From contig CAUJDD010000119.1 of NCBI GenBank assembly GCA_963169295.1, forward strand, positions 43,683 through 107,682: a stretch of 64,000 bases of DNA, written 5' to 3'. A program made the position numbers and the translations under genes. Of the stretch, positions 10,301 through 17,473 are shown in pieces. The first letter of the stretch is position 1; each line of letters begins with the position of its first letter. The notes below the pieces were generated by a model. It saw only the letters and a list, made by a program, of their open reading frames with translations, did no database searches and was not told where the DNA came from. Source of the stretch: UBA4416 sp020846025. Lineage in GTDB: Bacteria > Bacteroidota > Bacteroidia > B-17B0 > Aurantibacillaceae.

Positions 10301-10639
10301 GGTTAATGATGTAGCTGTTGAATTAAAAGTACCATTATTACAATTACCACCATTACAAGCAACAACACCAGATGTATTTAATGTAAATGTATTTAAATCT
10401 AACACACCACTAGTTATAGTAAGATTGGTTAAACTAGTGTTACCTGCCAACACGCAATTATTACCGCCTGTTACAATAGTTGCATTATCGGCTGCTCCCG
10501 GTATTCCGTTAGGTGTCCAGTTGGTATTAGTATTCCAATCTGTTGAGGTGCCTCCATTCCAAACATAATTTGTTTGAGCATTAAACAACTGGATAGACAA
10601 TAAACTGATGAAAGTCAGTAAAAATCTTTTCATAATCAT
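4301..10639 (-). CDS. Giant repetitive secreted protein with T9SS type A sorting domain
   Basis: A 2112-residue protein, by far the largest here. The N-terminus is a signal peptide (start ATG at 10639 or in-frame ATG at 10633; cleavage near FNAQ). The body is Asn/Thr/Gly/Ser-rich, built of short beta-strand repeats (NIFNGVTTFNN, FNGNVTSVSPRLYLNGCTFNG) that suggest a beta-helix or solenoid adhesin. Longer modules of 192-193 residues recur at least three times with GYLMLKQFTQLGATPQ. Near the C-terminus comes a PIELLYFTA...NLDWATASEINNQQYDIERS domain common in Bacteroidota surface proteins, then a type A sorting domain (FYPNPAQDKLSY, ANGIYYLVI, ending IKISIQR). It should be exported by the T9SS and anchored on or released from the cell surface. 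No enzymatic domain is visible. Confidence 0.85.
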   Translation of the reverse strand: MIMKRFLLTFISLLSIQLFNAQTNYVWNGGTSTDWNTNTNWTPNGIPGAADNATIVTGGNNCVLAGNTSLTNLTITSGVLDLNTFTLNTSGVVACNGGNCNNGTFNSTATSLTFAGTTFGADITANVTDVYFNGSTFNGSVTVTKTGAGNDASSGNNNFNGTTSLTNAGTGYFLLTNSSSRTDNFNGPTTFNTSNTGNLWMAYNGTVNINNNITFNNTASSGNIYVGSSGSTNLASGNTLNCGTFSSGSLQFRNLTQAGTTAITLSPGNTGQVHIYKSTFTGSLTINAGIVSAQTSTFSAAVTYNLGGSILNTWSAGGNTYNGVLTVNNASSGYIGFANGTADVYNADVYANNTSTTGGRIIFGYNSTSQFNGDVYVNQSGVTSASGIALGWGGTYPVIQFAAGKKVIINGTFDSGYLQLYKTQQMDNTAMSITTTGTSAVYLTQNVFLGSLNVSTPDIYPYGGTYNGPVVFTKTGGGSSNHNNGNQNIFNSTLELNNQNGGGYLLLGYNSNDQFNDDITVTSIGSASGISFGWGGGTGTPVLAAGKTIQIGGAGYSSGYLQLGSFTQLGSTPINLTLTGTANFQVVKNSTTNPCVFGGDLTITSPDIYIQGGTFNGAVVLTKTGGTNNHNNGFQNIFNSTCIINQQSTTGYIMLGYNSNDLFNDDITVTNTGTGGIYLGFTSGTGSPTLASGKSIFIGGSGFSGGFLNLGYFTQLGSAPINLNLTGNAQLTLNNSTIGGAFTAVAPSFLTRNTAYSGDFTITKTGNTNDASAGGNTFTGITNVTNTGNGYILFGNGSPDVFNAAATFNNFGGNHLYVAYNSSNNIFNGVTTFNNAPSSNSFYTFVSPYSTGTLFNENIIVSNNGGSGVYFCSSNATATATLATGKTISIGAGGFNAGYLMLKQFTQLGATPQSLTTTGTSIIQFGPSSTFNGNVTSVSPRLYLNGCTFNGTVDCTKNGASDDQSLGNNVFNGSATITNSGSGYLMLGNGNKDQFNSSATFNNIGTSNLWVAYNSSNNIFNGVTTFNNAPTGNFYIQVSPYSTGTIFNENIIVSNDGGSGIYFCSSNATATATLATGKTISIGAGGFNAGYLMLKQFTQLGATPQSLTTTGTSIIQYGPGSSFGGNVTSVSPRLYFNGCTFNGTTNCTKNGATDDDSNGSNTFVGTSTITSTGSGRLMLGSGNTDAFMDDATFNNLGTNSMFVAHNSSNNTFGGITTFNNAPSSGNYAIYVSGYSAGTVFNDNIVVTSTSGAGVQFCYGNATATSTLATGKTITIGGAGFSAGYLMLKQFTQLGATPQALNVASGTSVLQLGPSSTFNGDVNFNFPRVLLHGTTYNGTATIQKNGATDDAGTGGNIFNGTTTITNSGSGYLLTGSTNADTFNGVTTFNNTGTNRFYFAHNHGTQTTVFNQPLTLNSNKSGGSDPYSFFICEGGNTHVNFNDDVTINNNGSIRSIFRFLQGTNSTAQYNGDLTINLSNTNATGSQILLGEVGNSTYNGNITLNSTTGVTSSGIYFNNGSTASSTLSVGNTISIGGSGFTSGTLSLRRFTQQGTTAQNLTQTSGTAILVSGTANEFNGPVTFNFPQLNLISSTYNNSATIQKNGATNNNCYGGNTFNGTTHIINSHSANYLLLANNVADTYNGNITLEQQTTGGILYPNYNTNCTYAGDVTVTSPASTAITFGSAGNGRATFNGGNAQAINLTAGSAIPVFTRLTLNKSANDVTLNTKIFISSNVNFTQGILNTTSTNILHVRDAATTNIGNSLSYVNGPMNYDMALNGSRTLTFPIGKSADWRPAVLNLTHNNSTSYTYNSEVFNSDSYLLGWSFPPTVSMSSHVHWWDITRTNTSTGVVTPSTHLSGNQTITLYYDANDGVTDPSNLTIIKNTSAAPTSWIDIGGTGATITSGSVSSTSSPTAFNSFSRFTLGNKVSGTNPLPIELLYFTATPVDNKVVNLDWATASEINNQQYDIERSIDGVNFEYLTTIKAYGNGNSVTKQVYKTVDEKPYMGISYYRLKQIDFSGEYKYAEMVSVNITGKSFINFYPNPAQDKLSYTASEDFNTATIKIMNSVGAIVLNESSLTSYNGSIDLSHLANGIYYLVINQSDKSETIKISIQR
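6740..8240 (-). repeat. Long in-gene tandem modules (~576-579 bp period)
   Basis: Corresponding points lie at 6751, 7330 and 7906, i.e. offsets of 579 and 576 bases. Copies two and three share an exact 74-base run (7383-7456 and 7959-8032), whereas shorter FNG-type repeats elsewhere in the gene are diverged. This suggests a recent duplication or gene conversion within the ORF. Confidence 0.85.
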
Positions 10640-10762
10640 ATTTTTAGAGTAGCTAAAAATAAAGTTTATTTGCGTAACTTCATATAAATAAGTTAATTAT
10701 AAATTAGATTTTAACATTTAGTTATTGACACAATATATGTTAAATGGAACTGAAAAAGCTTC

Positions 10763-11734
10763 CTAAAAACCTAAAACGGCTCTTACTTGTTTTAATTTTT
10801 CTTGAGCAATTTTTTTAGCCTTTAATTCACCAACTTGAAGTTCTTTTTCTAACATGGAGGTATCATTCATTAAAGTTTGATATTTTGTGCGAGGACTAGC
10901 AAACTTATCAATTATTAACTCAAATAAAGTTGTTTTGGCATGTCCATAACCATAACCGCCTTTTAAATAATTATTCCGCATTTCTTCAATTTGACTAGAA
11001 CTTGCAATTAACTTGAAAATATTAAACACATTGCAAGTGTCAGGATTTTTAGCTTCTTCAAGTGGCGTTGTATCTGTAATGATACTTTTTATTACTTTTA
11101 ATAGTACTTTTTCTGGTAAAAAAATATTGATAAAATTATTATACGACTTACTCATTTTTTGGCCATCAGTACCCGGAATCGTCATCACACTTTCATCAAT
11201 CTTTGCTTTAGGTAAAACAAAAATCTCTTGTTGGTATTTATGATTAAAGGCTGCGGCAATATCTCGCGTCATTTCTATGTGTTGAATTTGATCTTTTCCT
11301 ACAGGAATAAACTCAGCATCATACAAAATTATATCAGCGGCCATTAGTACTGGATAAGTAAATAAACCTGAGTTAACATCACTCAATTTTTCTGACTTAT
11401 CTTTAAATGAATGAGCATTTGCCAACATTGGATAAGGAGTGAAACAGTTTAAATACCAGGTAAGTTCACACACTTCAGGAATTCGACTTTGACGGTAAAA
11501 AATATTTTTTTCGGTATCAAAATCAAAGGCAAGCCAAGTAGCAGCAACCGAGTTAACACTGTGTATTCTATCACTTGCGTTTTTCTGAGAAATAAGAGAA
11601 TGTAAATCTGCAATAAAAAATAGCGATTCGTTTTCTGGTTGTTTACTTAATTGTATTGCTGGTACAACTGCTCCTAGAATATTTCCTAAATGTGGGGTGT
11701 TATTACTTGTTATTCCTGTAAGAATGCGTGCCAT
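10763..11734 (-). CDS. trpS: Tryptophanyl-tRNA synthetase
   Basis: A 323-residue class I aminoacyl-tRNA synthetase of usual bacterial TrpRS length. The HIGH-type motif is PHLGN (H15-N18) after the RILTGITSNNTPH opening, and the KMSKS loop is seen at 193-197 within GQKMSKSYNN. The GIT(S)xxxPHLGN opening and the GKDQIQHIEMTRD segment are typical of TrpRS rather than TyrRS. It charges tRNA-Trp in the cytoplasm. It starts 3 bases after the stop codon of lpxA and is therefore probably cotranscribed with the lipid A genes. The start ATG fits the family N-terminus, and no internal anomaly was seen. Confidence 0.95.
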   Translation of the reverse strand: MARILTGITSNNTPHLGNILGAVVPAIQLSKQPENESLFFIADLHSLISQKNASDRIHSVNSVAATWLAFDFDTEKNIFYRQSRIPEVCELTWYLNCFTPYPMLANAHSFKDKSEKLSDVNSGLFTYPVLMAADIILYDAEFIPVGKDQIQHIEMTRDIAAAFNHKYQQEIFVLPKAKIDESVMTIPGTDGQKMSKSYNNFINIFLPEKVLLKVIKSIITDTTPLEEAKNPDTCNVFNIFKLIASSSQIEEMRNNYLKGGYGYGHAKTTLFELIIDKFASPRTKYQTLMNDTSMLEKELQVGELKAKKIAQEKLKQVRAVLGF

Positions 11735-11737
11735 TTC

Positions 11738-12511
11738 TTAAATTCCTTTTACTACACCGTCTTTTTGAGAACGGATAAATGTTACGATTTGATTTCTAAT
11801 GTCATTATTAGGAATCTCTTGTTCTACTATTTCAAGTGCATTGGTAATATTATGACCACGCACATAAATTAATCGATAAATATCTTCTATTTGATGAATC
11901 GTTTCTTTATCATAGCCTCGACGAGCTAATCCAATTGTATTCACACCAATATATTGAAGTGGTTCGCGAGCTACCCTTATAAATGGTGGCACGCTTTTTC
12001 TCACTTGTGAAAAACCAGCAACAAAACTATGAGCACCAACAGTAATAAATTGTTGCATCCCACACATGCCCTCTACAATAGCATAGTCTTCAATAGTTAT
12101 ATGTCCGGATAAGCCCACATTATTGGCTAAAATAACATGATTACCAATTATACAATCGTGGGCAATATGAACATAAGCCATAATTAAACAATTATCACCT
12201 ACTTTAGTTGTTTTACGATCGGCGGTACCTTTATGAATAGTAACATATTCTCTAATAATGGTATTATTTCCAATCACAGTTGTTACTTTCTCTCCTTTGT
12301 ATTTTAAATCTTGAGACACTATGCCTATGATAGCTCCCGGGAAGATTTGACAATGATTACCTATCGTTGTATCAGGATATATCACTGCATTTGGATGAAT
12401 GTAAGTATCATCGCCAATTACTACGTTGTCATATACTGTAGCAAATGCTTCTATGGTTACATTTTTTCCAATAATGGCCTTAGGGCTAACGTTTGCAAGT
12501 GGTGAAATCAT
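11738..12511 (-). CDS. lpxA: UDP-N-acetylglucosamine acyltransferase LpxA
   Basis: A 257-residue hexapeptide-repeat (left-handed beta-helix) acyltransferase that transfers an R-3-hydroxyacyl chain from ACP to UDP-GlcNAc, the first step of lipid A synthesis. It starts ISPLANVSPKAIIGKNVTIE and contains the LpxA-specific block IVSQDLKYKGE. The catalytic-His region is YVHIAHDCIIGNHVILAN, followed by LSGHITIEDYAIV, and the C-terminal helical part includes NTIGLARRGYDKETI. It lies 13 bases after lpxC/fabZ and 3 bases before trpS in a compact minus-strand operon. Length and motifs are normal. Confidence 0.96.
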   Translation of the reverse strand: MISPLANVSPKAIIGKNVTIEAFATVYDNVVIGDDTYIHPNAVIYPDTTIGNHCQIFPGAIIGIVSQDLKYKGEKVTTVIGNNTIIREYVTIHKGTADRKTTKVGDNCLIMAYVHIAHDCIIGNHVILANNVGLSGHITIEDYAIVEGMCGMQQFITVGAHSFVAGFSQVRKSVPPFIRVAREPLQYIGVNTIGLARRGYDKETIHQIEDIYRLIYVRGHNITNALEIVEQEIPNNDIRNQIVTFIRSQKDGVVKGI

Positions 12512-12524
12512 ATATTATATTATA

Positions 12525-13955
12525 TTATGCTAATTGTTTTTCAGGATTTTTCACTTCTAATCCTTTTACCTTCGCTATTTGCGCCATCATTTCGGCTTCC
12601 ATTACAGGTTTTGAATTCACATAAGCAATTCCTTTCATGTGGCATATTCCTCTTCTAATTGGCGTTAATAAAACCAAACTAAACACTACCGTATCGCCAG
12701 GAATTACTTTTTGTTTAAACTTCACTCCATCTATTTTCATGAAATATGTTAAGTAATTTTCAGGATCAGGCACTGTTTTTAAAACTAAAATACCACCACA
12801 CTGTGCCATCGCTTCAATTAATAAAACTCCCGGCATCACTGGTTCATCTGGAAAATGACCTTTAAAAAATTCTTCGTTTAAAGTTACATTCTTAACACCT
12901 ATAACATGTTCTTGTGAAAGTTCCATAATTTTATCTACCAACAACATAGGCTGACGGTGTGGTAAAATTTTCATTATGTCATTAATATTAAGTAAAGGTG
13001 GCTGACTTAAATCTATTTTCAAAAAGTCTTTTTCAATTTTTTGTTTTTTAATTAAAGCTTTAATCTTTTTCGCAAAATCCACATTACCAGCATGACCAGG
13101 GCGAGCTGCTAATACATGAATTTTCATTGGTTTACCAACTAAAGCTAAATCGCCAACAATATCAAGTAATTTATGGCGGGCAGGTTCGTTAAAGAAACGA
13201 AGTTTAGTGTTGTTTAACACCCCACGCCCTTTTACTTCCACATCTGGTTTATTAAATACTTTACGTAAATGATTTAATTTTTCAACGGGCAATTCACTAT
13301 CTACAAGCACAATGGCGTTATCCATATCGCCACCTTTAATAAGATTATGTGCTAATAAGGCTTCGAGTTCTCTTAAGAAAACAAATGTACGACAAGGTGC
13401 AATTTCTTTTTTAAACTCTCCAGTGTGGTACATAGAAGCGTGTTGTGTACCTAACACTTCACTACCATAATCTACCATAACAGTGATGCGAAATTCATCC
13501 TGTGGTACCGCCAACATTTCTACTTTCTTAACAGGATCTTCGTAGGTAAGATTTTCTGTTAACTCAAAATAATCTCTTTCTGCTTCTTGCTCAATAATAC
13601 CGGCTTGTTCTAATACTTCAATAAAAGCTAAAGAACTTCCATCCATAATTGGCATTTCTGGTCCAGTAACTTGTATTAAACAATTGTCGATACCTAATCC
13701 AACTAATGCAGCTAATACATGCTCGGTAGTATGAACACGTGCTCCATTTTTTTCAAGAGTTGTTCCTCTTGAGGTATCTACTACTAAGTCACAATCAGCC
13801 TCAATAATTGGCTGGCCATCTAAATCCATTCGTTGAAATTTATACCAATGATTTTCAGGGGCTGGATTAAAAGTTAAAGTTACTGGCGCACCAGTGTGTA
13901 ATCCTTTTCCAGAAACCGAAACTGCTTTTTGAATTGTTCTCTGCTTATCTGCCAT
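12525..13955 (-). CDS. lpxC/fabZ: Bifunctional LpxC/FabZ: UDP-3-O-acyl-GlcNAc deacetylase and 3-hydroxyacyl-ACP dehydratase
   Basis: A 476-residue natural fusion characteristic of Bacteroidota. The N-terminal LpxC part (~1-305) has the KGLHTG start, the zinc ligand H79 in HTTEHVLAAL, PIMDGSS and a KLLDIVGDLALVG block, with a final GHAGNV. It performs the committed zinc-dependent deacetylation of lipid A. The C-terminal FabZ hot-dog domain (~325-476) has ILPHRQPMLLVDKI and the catalytic H367 in GHFPDEPVMPGVL followed by EAMAQ. FabZ dehydrates 3-hydroxyacyl-ACP in fatty acid synthesis, so both ends of the competition for hydroxyacyl-ACP are encoded in one chain. It sits between lpxD (31 bases upstream) and lpxA. 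Confidence 0.97.
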   Translation of the reverse strand: MADKQRTIQKAVSVSGKGLHTGAPVTLTFNPAPENHWYKFQRMDLDGQPIIEADCDLVVDTSRGTTLEKNGARVHTTEHVLAALVGLGIDNCLIQVTGPEMPIMDGSSLAFIEVLEQAGIIEQEAERDYFELTENLTYEDPVKKVEMLAVPQDEFRITVMVDYGSEVLGTQHASMYHTGEFKKEIAPCRTFVFLRELEALLAHNLIKGGDMDNAIVLVDSELPVEKLNHLRKVFNKPDVEVKGRGVLNNTKLRFFNEPARHKLLDIVGDLALVGKPMKIHVLAARPGHAGNVDFAKKIKALIKKQKIEKDFLKIDLSQPPLLNINDIMKILPHRQPMLLVDKIMELSQEHVIGVKNVTLNEEFFKGHFPDEPVMPGVLLIEAMAQCGGILVLKTVPDPENYLTYFMKIDGVKFKQKVIPGDTVVFSLVLLTPIRRGICHMKGIAYVNSKPVMEAEMMAQIAKVKGLEVKNPEKQLA

Positions 13956-13986
13956 GTGATGTTTGTTGTCTTTATAAAAAATTATT

Positions 13987-15018
13987 TTAAGAATTTAATT
14001 TTTTCTCAATATCCTTGAGTCTATCATTTAATTTAGGTAAATTTCTAAATAACACGTAACTTCTTCTAAAATCGCCTAATGGGAATGATGGTGAACCTTG
14101 CACTATCTCATTTTCTTTTTCAATAGATGCGCCTACACCCGCTTGCCCAGCAATTTTTACACCATCGGCAATTTTTATATGCCCTACCACACCAACTTGA
14201 GCAGCAATCATACAATTTTTTCCAACCTTAGTAGAGCCCGCAACTCCTGATAAACCAGCTATTACGGTGTTTTCGCCAATTTCTACATTATGTGCAATTT
14301 GAACTAGGTTATCTAATTTCACCCCTTTACGAAGGGTAGTAGAACCAAGTGTTGCTCTATCAATAGAACAATTAGAACCTATTTCAATATTATCTTCAAT
14401 AACTACATTACCTATTTGAGGTACTTTTGCAAATTCTTTTCCATCTTGAGGTGCAAAACCAAAACCATCGCTACCTATTACTGTATTGGAATGTACTACT
14501 ACATTATTTCCAATCTTACACTCGTGATAGACTTTTACACCAGAAAACAAGGTTGTATCATCGCCAATTACACAATTATCGCCAATATAAACATGTGGAT
14601 AAATTTTAGTGTTATTGCCAATTTTTACATTTAGGCCAATGTAAGCAAACGCTCCAACATAACAATCTGTACCAAGCTTAGCGCTTTCACTTATAAACGA
14701 AGGTTGCTCAATACCCGATTTAGAACCTTTAAACTCATTATACATGGCTAAAAGTTGTGCAAAACTAGCATACGAATCTTCTACCCGAATAAGCGTACAG
14801 CTTGATTTTATTGGTTTTTCAAGTTTCAGCGATTTGTTTACTATTACAATACTAGCATTTGTATCGTATATGTAGTTGGTGTATTTTGGATTTGCTAAAA
14901 ACGACAAAGTACCTGGTACTCCTTCTTCGATTTTTGAGAGATTAGATACCTTTACATTTTCGTCTCCTTCTACGGTTCCTTGTAATAAGTTGGCTATTTG
15001 AGCAGCTGAAAATTCCAT
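13987..15018 (-). CDS. lpxD: UDP-3-O-(3-hydroxyacyl)glucosamine N-acyltransferase LpxD
   Basis: A 343-residue enzyme of usual LpxD length. The N-terminal uridine-binding domain (~1-100; MEFSAAQIANLLQGTVEGD, LSFLANPKY) is followed by hexapeptide repeats (~105-315) with the catalytic-His segment LDNLVQIAHNVEIGENTV and GLSGVAGSTKVG. A C-terminal helix follows (LFRNLPKLNDRLKDIEKK). It adds the second hydroxyacyl chain to the deacetylated product of LpxC. It is the first gene of the lpxD-lpxC/fabZ-lpxA-trpS operon and has a -7 box only 4 bases upstream of the ATG, so its message is probably leaderless or nearly so. Confidence 0.96.
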   Translation of the reverse strand: MEFSAAQIANLLQGTVEGDENVKVSNLSKIEEGVPGTLSFLANPKYTNYIYDTNASIVIVNKSLKLEKPIKSSCTLIRVEDSYASFAQLLAMYNEFKGSKSGIEQPSFISESAKLGTDCYVGAFAYIGLNVKIGNNTKIYPHVYIGDNCVIGDDTTLFSGVKVYHECKIGNNVVVHSNTVIGSDGFGFAPQDGKEFAKVPQIGNVVIEDNIEIGSNCSIDRATLGSTTLRKGVKLDNLVQIAHNVEIGENTVIAGLSGVAGSTKVGKNCMIAAQVGVVGHIKIADGVKIAGQAGVGASIEKENEIVQGSPSFPLGDFRRSYVLFRNLPKLNDRLKDIEKKLNS

Positions 15019-15022
15019 TACT

Positions 15023-15030
15023 CAAATATA
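15023..15030 (-). promoter_or_regulatory. -7 box of the lpxD operon
   Basis: The minus strand reads TATATTTG then AGTA then the lpxD ATG. This is a perfect TAnnTTTG match with a 4-base gap to the start codon; no -33 TTTG at the usual spacing. Confidence 0.6.
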
Positions 15031-15051
15031 CAGATTTTTTATATATCCGAT

Positions 15052-15750
15052 TTATTTTATTGGATTTTCGGAATATTTTAAGTCAAATTCTTTAATCACT
15101 AAATCGTGTTTTTTGATGGAGGCTTTTAACCATTCGATATAAATATCTTTTTTTTCTGCTTCTGTTAAGCCAAAAGATATGTCTGAATTTTCGAGCTTAT
15201 TTCTTAATTCATACATGCACAAAGCCGCACACACACTAATGTTAAAGCTTTCGGTAAATCCAAACATTGGTAATGTAACAAATTCATCGGCTACATCTTC
15301 AACATCTTTTGTAATACCTGTCAGTTCAGTTCCAAATACTAATGCAATAGGTTTTTCTAAAGTTAATTGGTTTAATGAAATGCTATTTTTATGCAATGAG
15401 GTAGCAACTATTTTATACCCTTTGGCTTTTAAATCTTGTAAACATTGCTTAGTATTATTTTCTTTATTTTGATAACGATTAATGCTAAGCCACTGTGTAG
15501 AACCCATTGAAACATCTTCGCTTACTTTATATTTATTTCTATTTTCAATAAAATTTACGGTTTGTATGCCAAATATATCGGCACTTCTTAAAACAGCACT
15601 AAAATTATGGCTTTGATAAACATCTTCTAGAACAATAGTAATGTGGTTGGTTCTTTTATCAAGCACTTCTTTTAATCTTCCTATACGTCGTTCACTAACA
15701 AAACCTTCAAGATATTCTGTTAGCTTTTCCTTATAAAGTTCATTTTTCAT
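15052..15750 (-). CDS. trmH: TrmH-type tRNA/rRNA 2'-O-methyltransferase (SpoU family)
   Basis: A 232-residue SPOUT-class methyltransferase. The conserved blocks are a basic N-terminal RRIGRLKEVLDKRTNHITIV, motif 1 VYQSHNFSAVLRSADIFGIQ (Asn/Arg), motif 2 LVFGTELTGI and motif 3 LPMFGFTESFNISVCAALC. The order and spacing fit TrmH (Gm18 of tRNA) better than RlmB, because the N-terminal domain is short and the C-terminal extension helical. It acts in the cytoplasm with S-adenosylmethionine. It is divergent from the pseudouridine synthase gene and has its own -7 box 4 bases from the ATG. The precise tRNA target is inferred. Confidence 0.85.
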   Translation of the reverse strand: MKNELYKEKLTEYLEGFVSERRIGRLKEVLDKRTNHITIVLEDVYQSHNFSAVLRSADIFGIQTVNFIENRNKYKVSEDVSMGSTQWLSINRYQNKENNTKQCLQDLKAKGYKIVATSLHKNSISLNQLTLEKPIALVFGTELTGITKDVEDVADEFVTLPMFGFTESFNISVCAALCMYELRNKLENSDISFGLTEAEKKDIYIEWLKASIKKHDLVIKEFDLKYSENPIK

Positions 15751-15754
15751 TGCT

Positions 15755-15762
15755 CAAAGTTA
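15755..15762 (-). promoter_or_regulatory. -7 box of the trmH-type gene
   Basis: The minus strand reads TAACTTTG, then AGCA, then the ATG at 15750: a perfect TAnnTTTG with a 4-base gap. Confidence 0.6.
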
Positions 15763-15816
15763 GAATTTATTACGAGTTGGTATTATAATTTAAAACTGCA
15801 ATCACTAAATAAATCG

Positions 15817-15824
15817 TACATTTG
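15817..15824 (+). promoter_or_regulatory. -7 box of the pseudouridine synthase gene
   Basis: TACATTTG, a perfect match, ends 15 bases before the ATG at 15840. It overlaps an in-frame TTG at 15822 and so argues against that upstream start. Confidence 0.65.
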
Positions 15825-15839
15825 ACGAAAATATATACC

Positions 15840-17066
15840 ATGAGTAGAGATAGCAAAGGACCTAGAAAATCATTTTCAAAAGGAAGTACATCAAACTTTA
15901 ATAGAAAAAAAACGGGTTCAAATTCTGAAAGACCAATACGTGCTTTTAAATCAGAAGGCGCGCCTTATAAAAAACGTGAGGATGATGATCGACCTAAAAG
16001 AAAATTTAGCAATGATGATTCTAAACCATTTGTGAAACGTGCTGATGGTAAATATGAAAGCCGTTCTCCTAAAAAATCATTTGGAGATAGGGAAAAACGC
16101 CCATTTAAAAAAGACGGAGATTTTGAAAAACCACGCAGAAATTATAGAGACGACGATTCTAAAAAATCATTTGGAGATAGAGAAAAACGTCCATTTAAAA
16201 AAGACGTAGATTTTGAAAAACCACGCAGAAATTTTAGGGAAGGTGGAGAGCGTTTCTTTCAAAAAGGCTATTCTAAACCATCATACAAGCCTATTAAAGA
16301 AGAAAAAGTAAAGAAACAAGGGCCAAAACGCACATCCGACCAACAAAATGTAAGTGAAGATGCGGTACGTTTAAATAGATATATTGCCAATGCAGGTATA
16401 TGTTCAAGGCGTGAAGCAGACGTATTAATTGCTACCGGCGTTGTAACCGTAAATGGGAAAATAATTACAGAAATGGGTTATAAAGTGAATCCTACTGATA
16501 TAGTTACTTATGGCGGAGTGCCTATTAAAAATGAAACCAAAAAATATTTATTATTAAATAAGCCTAAGGATTATATTACAACTATGGATGATCCAGAATC
16601 TCGTAAAACAGTGATGGATTTAGTTCGTAAGGCTTGTAAAGAACGTTTATATCCTGTTGGGCGATTAGATAGAAATACCACTGGCGTTTTATTATTTACC
16701 AATGACGGTGATTTAACCGCTAAACTAACGCATCCTAAATTTGAAGTTAGAAAAGTATATCATGTAACACTTGATAAGAAACTGACGAGCGAAGATTATA
16801 AAATGCTGAATGAAGGTTTTGAACTTGCTGATGGTTTTATTAAACCTGATGCTGCTGAATTTGTTGGAACTGGTAAAACCGAGTTAGGTATTGAAATTCA
16901 TAGTGGTAAAAATCGTATTGTTAGACGTATGTTTGAACACTTAGGATACGAAGTTATAAAGTTAGATAGGGTAGCATTTGGTGGATTAACCAAAAAAGAT
17001 TTACCTAAAGGGAAATTCAGATTTTTAACCGATAAAGAAATTTCGTTTTTGAAAATGTTGGGATAA
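15840..17066 (+). CDS. RsuA/RluB/RluF-family pseudouridine synthase with a long basic N-terminal extension
   Basis: A 408-residue protein from the ATG at 15840; the longer frame from TTG at 15822 is rejected because that codon lies within the -7 box. Residues ~1-170 are a low-complexity, Lys/Arg/Asp-rich, probably disordered tail with a duplicated 30-residue unit (KKSFGDREKRPFKKD). Next is an S4 RNA-binding domain (~172-235; RLNRYIANAGICSRREAD). The catalytic domain follows, with VGRLDRNTTGVLLFTNDGD carrying the catalytic Asp in the GRLD motif and a C-terminal GKNRIVRRMFEHLGYEV. The family isomerises specific uridines in rRNA. Basic N-terminal tails on this enzyme are common in Bacteroidota. 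The next gene starts 3 bases after its stop. Confidence 0.9.
   Translation: MSRDSKGPRKSFSKGSTSNFNRKKTGSNSERPIRAFKSEGAPYKKREDDDRPKRKFSNDDSKPFVKRADGKYESRSPKKSFGDREKRPFKKDGDFEKPRRNYRDDDSKKSFGDREKRPFKKDVDFEKPRRNFREGGERFFQKGYSKPSYKPIKEEKVKKQGPKRTSDQQNVSEDAVRLNRYIANAGICSRREADVLIATGVVTVNGKIITEMGYKVNPTDIVTYGGVPIKNETKKYLLLNKPKDYITTMDDPESRKTVMDLVRKACKERLYPVGRLDRNTTGVLLFTNDGDLTAKLTHPKFEVRKVYHVTLDKKLTSEDYKMLNEGFELADGFIKPDAAEFVGTGKTELGIEIHSGKNRIVRRMFEHLGYEVIKLDRVAFGGLTKKDLPKGKFRFLTDKEISFLKMLG
16071..16250 (+). repeat. Two tandem 90-bp copies in the pseudouridine synthase N-terminus
   Basis: Copies begin at 16071 and 16161, exactly 90 bases (30 codons) apart, and are nearly identical over their first ~75 bases. 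They encode the repeated KSFGDREKRPFKKD segment. Confidence 0.85.
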
Positions 17067-17069
17067 ACC

Positions 17070-17432
17070 ATGAATAAAATTTATTACCTCTCAACCTGTG
17101 ATACTTGTAAACGCATAATTGCAGAGCTAAATTTAAAAGAGCTAGGTTTTATTTTTCAAGATATTAAAACAGAAAAAATAACTCCAGTACAACTTGATGA
17201 AATGAAAGAGGTTGTTGGTAGTTATGAAGCTCTGTTTAGTAAAATAGCCCGTAAATACAAGGAATTGAACTTAGCTGAGAAAACGCTTACTGAAATCGAT
17301 TTTAAAAATTATATACTTGAAGAATATACATTTTTAAAGCGCCCTGTAATATTCATTGGTAAAAGCGTATTGGTTGGTAATGCAAAATCAACCATTAGTG
17401 AGGCTAAAAAATTACTAAATCACACTAAATAG
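17070..17432 (+). CDS. ArsC/Spx-family thioredoxin-fold protein
   Basis: A 120-residue protein with the ArsC/Spx/YffB fold: beta-strand KIYYLSTC, a redox-type CDTC pair (C10, C13) followed by KR, then the EKITPVQLDEMKEVVG helix. A late KRPVIFIGKSVLVGN block matches the family's conserved cis-Pro region. Members include glutaredoxin-dependent arsenate reductases and Spx regulators. The CxxC arrangement and length cannot tell these apart, and no arsenic genes are nearby. It follows the pseudouridine synthase by 3 bases and is probably cotranscribed with it. Confidence 0.8.
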   Translation: MNKIYYLSTCDTCKRIIAELNLKELGFIFQDIKTEKITPVQLDEMKEVVGSYEALFSKIARKYKELNLAEKTLTEIDFKNYILEEYTFLKRPVIFIGKSVLVGNAKSTISEAKKLLNHTK

Positions 17433-17473
17433 TTTTTATCTTCGTTTTATTAAAAAATTAAATTAATTGTTCC

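Noticed and set aside
10191..10568. Plus-strand 125-residue frame opposite the giant cargo gene
   Set aside because: Pro/Val/Leu-rich antisense shadow of Asn/Thr/Gly codons; no start context or family resemblance. The same holds for the frames at 4776, 7044 and 8195.
15822..15839. TTG start of the pseudouridine synthase
   Set aside because: The TTG is part of the TACATTTG promoter box and cannot lie within the mRNA.
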